From: Phyto melanocephala
Lineage: Eukaryota; Arthropoda; Insecta; Diptera; Rhinophoridae
Length of the DNA stretch: 64,000 bases
Direction: 5' to 3'
Assembly: GCA_941918925.1 (NCBI GenBank)
Contig: OW799237.1
Coordinates: 97,127,015 to 97,191,014 of the forward strand
The notes beneath the pieces are model-generated. The model did no database searches, was not told the origin of the DNA, and worked only from the letters and a program-made list of their open reading frames with translations. Shown piece by piece: positions 56,501 to 64,000 of this stretch (its first letter is position 1; each line of letters starts with the position of its first letter). Position numbers and translations under genes: made by a program.

Positions 56501-57276
56501 ATTATACCCTTCACACAGTGAAAAAGGGTATATATAGGTTTGTCATTCCGTGTGAAATTTCTACAATTTTCATTTCCGACCCCATAAAGTATATATTTTC
56601 TGAAAGCTTATGAATAGAGGAGTCGATTAAGCCCTGACCGTCTGTCCGTCTGTCCGTCTGTCCGTGTGTATGTTGAAATCAACTTTTTGAAGCCCCCCGA
56701 CATAGGTTGGACCCGGGTAAGGTATTAAAATATCAGAAATATTCGGGAGTAGATCGCTATTGAAAATCAGAAACATCGGTACATAAACAACTGAGATATG
56801 AGCAAAAACCCACGACCACCTCGATTTTCTTTTCATAAAAACAACATTACAACAACAACATACATACATACAAACGTGTATACTGGTTAGAGAAAACGTG
56901 GCATCGAATCCCAGCTGAGGCAAAAAAATTTTTTTTTAAATTTTTTTAAAATTTTTTTTTTTAATTTTTTTTTTATTTTTTATTTAATATATTATATATA
57001 TTTTTATTATTTTTTTTTATTTTTTTTTTTTTAATTTTTTTTTTATTTTTTTTTGTTTTATATATATTATATATGTATATAATAATTTTTTTTTTTTTAA
57101 TTTTTCTTTTAAATTTTTTTTTTTTAAATTTTTTTTTTTTAAATTTTTTTTTTATTTTTTATTTTTTTTTTTGTTTTTTTTTAACATACATACGTGAATT
57201 TACTGTTATTGCATGACTACACGTTGTGAAGGGTATATAAGATTCGGCACGGCCGAATATAGCGCTTTTACTTGTT
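56501..57276 (+). mobile_element. HINE-A, complete, inserted into another HINE-A
   Basis: 5' end ATTATACCCTTCACACAGTG, core (GTCTGTCC)n at 56638-56665, T/A arm, 3' hairpin ATTCGGCACGGCCGAAT and CGCTTTTACTTG at 57276. It sits in a T-run of the copy 54950-57541, in the same orientation. Confidence 0.83.
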
Positions 57277-57541
57277 TTTTTTTTTATTTTTTTTTTTTGT
57301 TTTATATATGTATATTATATATATAATAATTTTTTTTTTTAATTTTTTTTTAAAATTTTTTTTAAAATTTTTTTTTAAAATTTTTTTTTAAAATTTTTTT
57401 TTTTTCGTTTTTTTAACATACATACGTGTACGTATTTCATATGGGATGAATGGTGATACAAGCAACTGTTATTGCATGACTACACGTTGTGAAGGGTATA
57501 CAAGATTCGGCATGGCCGAATATAGCACTCTTACTTGTTTT

Positions 57542-58021
57542 GTTTGTTATTGTCTTTTATAATGTTACTAGTTTTGTCCTGCTCTAGCCATCAGCAAGAT
57601 AGCGAAATCAACAGATGACTATTTCGCAATTAATATTTAGATTGGTGTCAGCTTTGAAATTTCGAAAAGCATCAACAAAACATTTAAAAAAAGCGATGTT
57701 TTCAAAATTTTTAACTTTTTATTCTATTTATTTCATAAAATTTTAAATTTCCATATAAAAATATAATAAGTAAATATAATAATTAACATAAAGCCAAAAA
57801 TAAAGGTTTATATCACCCTTTAAATTATAATGCTATCAATATGAACATAACTATATGATTACTTATGAAAATACTAACTACATCATGGTGTCAATTGTTA
57901 TTTTGTGAAATTGTAAATTAAAAAGTTTTTGCATATTAATTTCTTTTTTAGTTTCATTTCTCTTATAAACCATATAAGATTTCAAGAAATAAGTATGGGA
58001 ATTAAATAATTATAAATAATA
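57542..58021. other. A+T-rich DNA, nothing recognised
   Basis: No frame or element end is visible. Confidence 0.5.
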
Positions 58022-58893
58022 TCTATATATATAAAAGTGAAACTCTGTGTGTGTGTGTGTGTGTGTTAGCTATAGACTCCGAAACTGTAAAACCGATCGG
58101 GCTCAAACTTTGGTAAGTTGTTGTACACATACCAGGGAGTGTTTATGGGTGAAAAAAAGTGGGCGGAGCCACGCCCATAAAAAATTATTTATCAGTTTTA
58201 GCTACTTGCACTTGACCGATTTTTCTGAAACTTTGCACACATATCGAGCTGTCATGCTTAAATAATTTCGTGATAAGAAAAGTGGGCGGGGCCACGCCCC
58301 TAAAAAAGTTTTAATTTTGAGGTACTTGCACTGGACCGATTTTTCTGAAACTGTGCACACATATTGAGCTGTCATGACTTTATAATTTCGTGAATGAAAA
58401 AGTGGGCGGGGCCACGCCCATAAAAAATTAGTTATCAGTTTTAGCTACTTGCACTGGACCGAATTTTCTGAAACTTTGCAGACATACTGAGCTGTCATGA
58501 CTTTACACTTTCGTCATTAGAAAAGTGGGCAGTGCCACGCCCATTAAAAAAAGGGATCATTTTGAGGTACTTGCACTGGACCGATTTTTCTGAAACTTTG
58601 CACACATATTGAGCTGTCATAACTATACAGTTTCGTATTTAGAAAAGTGGGCAGTGCCACGCCCATAAAAAAAGGTATAATTTTGAGGTACTTACACTGG
58701 ACCGATTTTTCTGAAACTTTGCACACTTATTGAGCTGTCATGACTATACATTTTCGTAATTAGAAAAGTGGGCAGTGCCACGCTTATAAAGAAAAAGTTA
58801 TAGTTTTTAGCCTTGCACTTGATATTCGATTAAAATTTAGAATGCGATTAAAATTCATGAAGGGGCGTAGCAACGCGCGCCGGGCTTTTCTAG
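58022..58893 (+). mobile_element. Helitron with intact TC...CTAG ends
   Basis: Starts TCTATATATATAAAAGTG after A (58021), contains (GT)n at 58050, and ends GGGGCGTAGCAACGCGCGCC, GGGCTTTTCTAG before T (58894): A|TC...CTAG|T with the GCGT/ACGC hairpin upstream of CTAG is canonical. The body is about six units of 110-120 bp, each with a GGGCGGGGCCACGCCC-type palindrome and TTTTTCTGAAACTTTGCACA. No helicase, so non-autonomous. The frames at 58047 and 58544 follow the repeats and are not genes. Confidence 0.87.
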
Positions 58894-59317
58894 TAAAATA
58901 TATAACCAACGTATAATTATTGTTTATTATGGTTTTTGGTTCAAAACAATGATAAGCTAACAATCTGCAATAACATTAGCATTGTTTACTATCAATCCTT
59001 AGTATTTTCGTAATTTCTACTTGCGATATTTTTTTTAAATTTAGTATTTGATTTGAGAGTTTCACTTTTATATATATATATAGATATAAAAATATATAAA
59101 CATATGTTAATACGACACAGCATACAGTAATTAAACGAAATTCAACATATCGTGTATACAACAAATTTTATGCTAACTCATATGTTGAAATATCATTTGT
59201 TTGCGTATGTTGAATTACACAAATTTGGTACTTTCACCATATCGTGCAAACGACCAACATATTCAATATGCTAACAGAGACAATTGTTGTTATTTTAATA
59301 AAAATAAATATTAGCAT

Positions 59318-60405
59318 TAGGTTTTGGGATTTCCCGGTTTTTTTATATTCCCGGGAAACGGGAATTAAAAAATCGTGTGTTTGTGAACTTTAACATCACG
59401 ATTTGGTTAATAATTCATTGCTTTAGTAGTAGTTTATTTTCCATTAGAGTCCTTATTGTGTGTGAAAATATAAACTTAACCCAAATTATAAAAATAATTA
59501 TTGCCATGTAAACAGATATCTTTTTTGGGCAACACTACTCCACTCGTCTAATAAAAGAGCAAACCCGAAATTGTCGCAAATTTGACTCGATATTGTTTAC
59601 ACCATCGTATTTTTAACGTCGTTGGTAACGTCATATTTTTACTGAAAAAACTTTAAAAAATAAAAGAACTTTGTGTAATTGTTCGAATAGATATTCCATT
59701 GACTGCTGCCAATTTTGAAACAATTTCTGGTAATGATTGGGTGTCTAAAAAACTTTTAATGGTGGAATTATTTTTTTTATTTGGTGCAAGAGTTGAAGAA
59801 TCGTTTTCAAATTTTATTTTATGGACCAAAAGAAGGTGCCTTATGAGACCACTAGTACTTCCGCCCTTGAATATTAACTTTTTCGGGAAAATATTACATT
59901 GTGCTGCGTTGTCTACATTTTGAAAATAGTTCCAAACTCCAGACAATTTGCTTCTACACAAAGTGAATTTTATAAAAAAGTATTACTAGAAAAATTCAAT
60001 AATAAATGAAAAAAGTTATACTTACAAATTCTGTGACCACTTTATTTACGATTATATTTATAAAAATGAACCATGGAAACTACTGCTGGTTTTACGGTTG
60101 TTATAAAAACATTTATATACAATAAATTTAATTAAAATTAATTATGTATGCATATAATTAACTCACTTGAAATTTATAAGCACTTATAAAAAATAATTCC
60201 AGAAAGTCGTTAACTTTGGCGTGAAATATTTTTGACCGACGATGTTTGTTTTTCTTTTACATATTCGTATTTGAGAAAAGTTGTAAATACTTAACAAACA
60301 AAAACAGATAAGAAATTAAAAATAAAATTAAATATATTTCCTAATATACCACATATTTTTTATTTCCCGTTTTCCCGGGCGGGAATTCCCGGTTCCCAAA
60401 CCCTA
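59318..60405 (-). mobile_element. hAT-type element with BED finger fragment
   Basis: Termini TAGGTTTTGGGATTTCCCGG and, at the right, CCGGTTCCCAAACCCTA are inverted; CCCGGGAA palindromes lie next to both, as in the copies at 6755 and 13928. Flanking 8-mers (ATTAGCAT, TATATGAC) do not match, so the target duplication is lost or a boundary is off. It encodes only a BED zinc finger fragment. Confidence 0.68.
59653..59958 (-). pseudogene. hAT transposase N-terminal fragment, BED finger with a missing cysteine
   Basis: Reads SKLSGVWNYFQNVDNAAQCN, then IFKGGSTSGLIRHLLLVHKI, a BED domain. The second cysteine of CxxC is Phe (CNIF), so zinc binding would fail. The frame ends after VNGISIRTITQSSF, about where the catalytic domain would begin. 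No ATG starts it; TTTGTGTAG at about 59960 may be an old splice acceptor. Confidence 0.65.
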
Positions 60406-60463
60406 TATATGACTTACATGGCTGAGCCAAATTTTTATTTTTTTATTTATAAATAACTTTTTT

Positions 60464-60895
60464 TATACCCTTCACACAGTGAAAAGGGGTATATATAGGT
60501 TTGTCGTTCCGTGTAAAATTTCTACCATTTTCATTTCCGACCCCATAAAGTATCTATTTACTGAAAGCTTATGAATAGGGGAGTCGATTAAGCTCTGTCA
60601 GTCTGTCCATGTGTATGTTGAAATCAACTTTTTGAAGGCCCCCGACATCACCAAGACCCGCGTGAAATATTCGGGAGCAGATCGGTATTGAAAATCAGAA
60701 AAATCTGTACATAAACAACTGAGATATGAGCAAAAAACCACGACCACCTCGTTTTTTTTTTAAACAACACACACCGCATGAACGTAGGTGCGAATCCCAG
60801 TTGAGGCAAAACATTTTTTTTTTTTTATTTAAATTTTATTTTTTTTAAACATACATACATAAACTCAATTTATAATTTTACAATGGTACGTTTTT
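60464..60895 (+). mobile_element. HINE-A 5' part, without 3' hairpin
   Basis: 5' end TTATACCCTTCACACAGTG, a reduced core (TCAGTCTGTCCATGTG), GAATCCCAGTTGAGGC, short T-run, then ACATACATACATAAAC and TATAATTTTACAATGG before it breaks off near 60895. Confidence 0.75.
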
Positions 60896-61020
60896 GAGCG
60901 GATTAAATCATTATAAATGAATTGTTAATAGTTAAATAGTATGCATATGTTTTTTATTTTTTATGCACCTCTTATAGATTGCAATTACTTTTGTATATTT
61001 AAGTTGTAGAAAAATTCATA

Positions 61021-61092
61021 GGATGGTAGTTTAGTGGGTACACCACTGAACTATAAAACTGGAGGTTCGCTGTTCGATACCACTTTCTTTAG
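61021..61092 (+). other. tRNA-like sequence (pseudo-tRNA or SINE head)
   Basis: TAGTTTAGTGGG (61027-61038) fits an internal A box and TGTTCGATACC (61071-61081) a B box at tRNA-like spacing, with an A+C-rich middle like a D-arm and anticodon arm. The acceptor and T stems do not pair well, so it is not a working tRNA. Confidence 0.35.
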
Positions 61093-61514
61093 TGTTTGCT
61101 GAAATTTGTATTTCTTTTTTAACATTTCAATGTTCCATGGTCAATATGAGTAGCACTGTTGGCAGAAGTGGCACAATCGTGCCATTTTTGGCACTATTGA
61201 CTGTTTAATGGCACTATGGCACGCCCAATAAAATTTTGGCACTTTTTCAAACAATTAAAAATATATAATTTTACTTAGTTTTTAAGAAATATATTTTTTA
61301 ATAATAAGAAATAAATGATTTTTCTCCCTGTTGTAAATACTAAAATGCGAAACTACGGACTGCACAGTATTAAAAATTTTGCCATTTTAGTACGTTTATA
61401 TGTTGTAAAATATGTTGATCGATTTTTGATCTTAGTTCAAGTACCTGATGGTTCCTGATTTGTAATGCCATTATGAACGTTTCACAGGATAATGAAATTC
61501 CTATAAAAAATTTA

Positions 61515-61622
61515 GGGCCGTATTCATAAAAAATATTTTAGGTTTATTAAAGGCAGATGTTGTAGAGAAATTTGTCAAATAAGCCTTCAATAAACCTAAA
61601 ATATTTTTTATGAATACGGCCC
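61515..61622. mobile_element. Tourist/Harbinger-type MITE, 108 bp
   Basis: Arms GGGCCGTATTCATAAAAAAT...TTTAGGTTTATT are perfect inverted repeats over about 34 bp, flanked by TTA at 61512-61514 and 61623-61625. TTA duplications with GGGCC ends are the PIF/Harbinger pattern. Confidence 0.8.
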
Positions 61623-61749
61623 TTAATCGGATAATTGTTCGGTTATGATGGGAAAGAATAATTGTTTGCAGGCTCTGCTTAAAGAAGTTTAATTTGAATT
61701 TAGTGTTTGGCTTCAGGTAAATACTAGTATCATCATTAATTTGATCTCA

Positions 61750-61881
61750 GGGTATCAATTCTCGTTCTATGAAACTATGAAATGAAAAGTTTTTGTGTGT
61801 AATATCATATGGTGCCACCATACCCTTTGCTATGCAAAAACTTTTTTATTTTACAGTTTCACAGAACGAGAATTGAGCCCC
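61750..61881. mobile_element. inverted-repeat MITE, about 132 bp
   Basis: Arms GGGTATCAATTCTCGTTCT and AGAACGAGAATTGAGCCCC, continuing through (A)TGAAACT...AAAAGTTTTTG on both sides. Target duplication unclear. Confidence 0.65.
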
Positions 61882-62009
61882 AGGATTTATTAAAATCCAA
61901 CTCAAAATGTTGTTATGACAGTGATGTCTAAAAATAATTACCCAAACAAATGTTACAAATAAAATTTTTGTAAACGAGGTTTTACTAGAATTTTATAACT
62001 GCATACATA

Positions 62010-62245
62010 TCGATGCCTTACTTCCTCAACCTCGTATCATAAAAAAATACGGTTTTGACTTTTTCATATCAAACGATTGTTTTATGCTTTAACTAAAAAA
62101 GATTAGTATATTATTACTACTAATATACATAATAATTGCATTTAAACTTTTAACCAAACACCGAAGTAAAAAAAGATTAACCGTTTTTTTTTCTCCTGAA
62201 AAATTTTATTTTTTAAGATTCGAGGTTAAGGAAGTAAGGCATCGA
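62010..62245. mobile_element. TA-flanked MITE, 236 bp
   Basis: Ends TCGATGCCTTACTTCC and GGAAGTAAGGCATCGA, TA at 62008-62009 and 62246-62247; Tc1/mariner-type target. A+T-rich interior with no frame. Confidence 0.7.
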
Positions 62246-62339
62246 TATATTTAATGTTATTTAACAATATATATTTAATATATCCCTATTTTGGAATAAT
62301 TATTTAACATTACATATGTGTATATTTGATAAATAATAA

Positions 62340-62631
62340 TCCTACTATAATAATATAATAAATGTGAATGTTTGTGTGTTTGGATGTTTGTTACTCAATC
62401 ACGCAAAAACGGCTGAACGTTTAAATGAAATTCGGCACATAGATAAATAACAATCTAGATTAACACATAGGCTACTTTTTATCACGATAACCAGGAGAAG
62501 TCGTTAGCAAACTCATCATTACACAGCCTAAACGGGTTGTTTGTGTTGTAAATATTTTTGTTTTTGTTGTTAATACTAAGTCTACCTTTTATCCCGATAA
62601 CTACGCAGACGAAGTCGCGGGCACAAGCTAG
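62340..62631 (+). mobile_element. small Helitron, 292 bp
   Basis: A|TCCTACTATAATAATA at the start and GCGGGCACAAGCTAG|T at the end; the hairpin CGCAGACGAAGTCGCG lies 10 nt before CTAG. ACGCAAAAACGGCTGAACG and ATAGGCTACTTTTTATC are blocks I know from insect Helitrons. Unrelated in body to the one at 58022. Confidence 0.85.
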
Positions 62632-62955
62632 TATTTATATATAATTTATCTGTATAAATTTTTTAAATATTGAAGTTCGAAAATTTTTTTATATATAATA
62701 ATAAAACTGAATAAATGGATTTCATTTTTTTAAATATGTAGACATGACATGTTTGTTATGGCACTTTTTAAGATGTTTTGGCACTTTTTAGCTAAAATTT
62801 TGGCACAAGACTGAAATTCTCATATACCATCACTGATGAGTAGTATATGAAATATCATGACCAGCAAAATACGATGTACTATGAAAAAAAAACTAAACTA
62901 AATAAATATGTATTTTTATGTAATTTTCCCATTGAGTAGTTAGTATTTTTTAAAT

Positions 62956-63136
62956 GAACTACATACGTAAATTTATTATTTTACAATGGGATGTTTTTAT
63001 ATATGTATGTTTTTTATATGTATGTACGTATTTCATATGGGATGAATGGTGATACAAACTATTGTTATTGCATGACTACACGTTGTGAAGGGTATATAAA
63101 ATTCGGCACGGCCAAATATAGCACTCTTACTTGTTT
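62956..63136 (+). mobile_element. HINE-A 3' end
   Basis: ACATACGTAAATTTATTATT, ACAATGGGATGTTTTTATAT, GGGATGAATGGTGATAC, GGGTATATAAAATTCGGCAC...CCAAATATAGCACTCTTACTTG. The hairpin has one mismatch. The 5' portion is absent. Confidence 0.75.
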
Positions 63137-64000
63137 TTTAAGTATCTTAACTTTCTCAACAATAAAAGTCTGCTAGATCCTCTTCTATCTTCTATTCCAA
63201 GCTAAAAATAGATGGATGCACACTTCGATAGAAACTAGAAAGGCCCTAAGTCATACTTTTTACGAATTTGAGGTTTTTAGTGATTTCAATACATTTCACA
63301 CAAATACACGTCACACACAAATCTAAAGCAATAGTATTAAAGATAATAGTTTTACAAGGAATTTTACAAAAGAAATTACATTATAATAATACTGTTTCTG
63401 TTACATTTTTACCTTCTCCTGTAAAATTACCATTATTTAAGTTAGGCCTTTTCTACTTGTGACAAACGATAAGTTTTAATATAATGAAGGTGTATAAAGC
63501 AGTTTCACATATAAATACGGTTTGGATTGTTTTTTTTTTTAATTTGTAAATTTCTAATTTAGTTGCACAATCCCACTAATTCCAAAGTAACGACTAAGAG
63601 TCATAATTAATTTTCTAAGGATTTTTTTATGTACTAGGATGTGTGCGTAAAAGTGTAGTTAAATGTGGTATTATCACAAAGATCTTTTTATTGGCACAAT
63701 GATTTGTAGTTGATATTTTTCTCTTAATCTCTTTTAAGTTTAAATATAAATCCAGGTTTACTACTGCTAGTTACCCAAAAATATCCACTGTTATTATTAC
63801 CGTTGTCATATGCACAAGAGTCTCAATAACAAATGCTGCTAGTTAGTCCTTCTATTGCTGCAACTGATACTCTAGTTTGTGTTGTAGTTAATACATAAAG
63901 CACAACTTTGACATGCAAAAAATTAGATTACAACTACAAATGCATATGTAAGTATATAAGTAATTAGTTGAAATTGAAATTCCAATGCTACAGATAAGTG
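63137..64000. other. intergenic DNA, nothing recognised
   Basis: Ordinary composition without a convincing frame or element terminus to the end of the window. Confidence 0.45.

Larger units (their letters stand above)
54950..57541 (+). mobile_element. HINE-A split by two later insertions
   Basis: Three pieces in order: 54950-55460 (5' end TTATACCCTTCACACAG, core TCTGTCCG at 55088, up to TTTAATATATTA), 56455-56500 (TTATTTATATTTTTATTATT...), 57277-57541 (TTTTGTTTTATATATG...hairpin ATTCGGCATGGCCGAAT, TTACTTGTTTTG). Joined, they follow the uninterrupted copy at 48818 block by block. The first gap is a TTA-flanked transposon, the second a complete HINE-A in the T-run. Confidence 0.78.
61154..62835. 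mobile_element. hAT element, 1,682 bp, exact 8-bp target duplication, four nested insertions
   Basis: ATGAGTAG stands at both 61146-61153 and 62836-62843. Ends CACTGTTGGCAG and ATACCATCACTG are short imperfect inverted repeats (CA[CG]TGWTGG) of hAT type. Subterminal repeats of TTGGCACTTTTT or GTGCCA cluster at both ends (61165-61250 and 62757-62815), as hAT transposase sites often do. No transposase frame. About 910 bp remain after subtracting the elements inside. Confidence 0.78.

Noticed and set aside
58047..58265. Frames over the (GT)n and tandem units
   Set aside because: They follow the Helitron's tandem repeats and appear in other copies only as repeat translations.

Overview
This is an A+T-rich, repeat-choked window from an insect genome, most probably a calyptrate fly of the blowfly/housefly type. 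That call rests on three things: one spliced host gene with a clear insect glycosyltransferase product, a DINE-1/INE-1-like (Helentron-associated) repeat family with the (TCTG/TCCG)n core familiar from Diptera, and many insect DNA transposon families. There are no operons, bacterial ribosome binding sites or CRISPR arrays.

Host gene: the only protein-coding gene I can defend is an alpha-1,3-fucosyltransferase (GT10 family) on the + strand. Exon 1 codes from 4666 to 5534 and exon 2 from 16016 to 16454, giving 435 residues with an N-terminal signal anchor, the family donor-site motif and a C-terminal CxxC. The 10.5 kb intron between them is almost entirely transposon debris.

Layout: 1-4600, intergenic DNA with three Helentron-type (HINE-A) copies. 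4647-16612, the fucosyltransferase gene; its intron holds a HINE-B copy split by a hAT relic, an unclassified 0.7 kb inverted-repeat element, a HINE-B pair carrying a MITE within a MITE, a second hAT relic and a mariner-type deletion derivative. 18.6-20.2 kb, one HINE-A inserted in the end of another in opposite orientation. 20-31 kb, mostly featureless A+T-rich DNA, with an orphan exon-like frame at 22792 and a small inverted-repeat element at 25.4 kb. 31.6-33.1 kb, a decayed non-LTR reverse transcriptase. 37.0-39.0 kb, a very young LTR element with identical 126-bp LTRs, a GTAT target duplication and one 528-residue ORF fusing a gag-like start to an intact integrase. 39.6 kb, a palindrome with hammerhead-ribozyme-like cores. 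40.2 kb, an internally deleted mariner. 41.9-47.6 kb, two full HINE-B copies in inverted orientation. 48.8-53.2 kb, a recent 2.1 kb tandem duplication containing HINE-A, a mariner pseudogene and a Helitron. 54.9-57.5 kb, a HINE-A split by a transposase-derived element and by another HINE-A. 58.0 kb, an intact-ended Helitron. 59.3 kb, a hAT with a BED finger. 61.15-62.84 kb, a hAT with a perfect 8-bp target duplication and four smaller elements nested in it.

Functionally the window is one Golgi enzyme gene embedded in a transposon graveyard with several young, structurally intact non-autonomous elements. Family names were assigned by eye from motifs, termini and target duplications; no database search was run.
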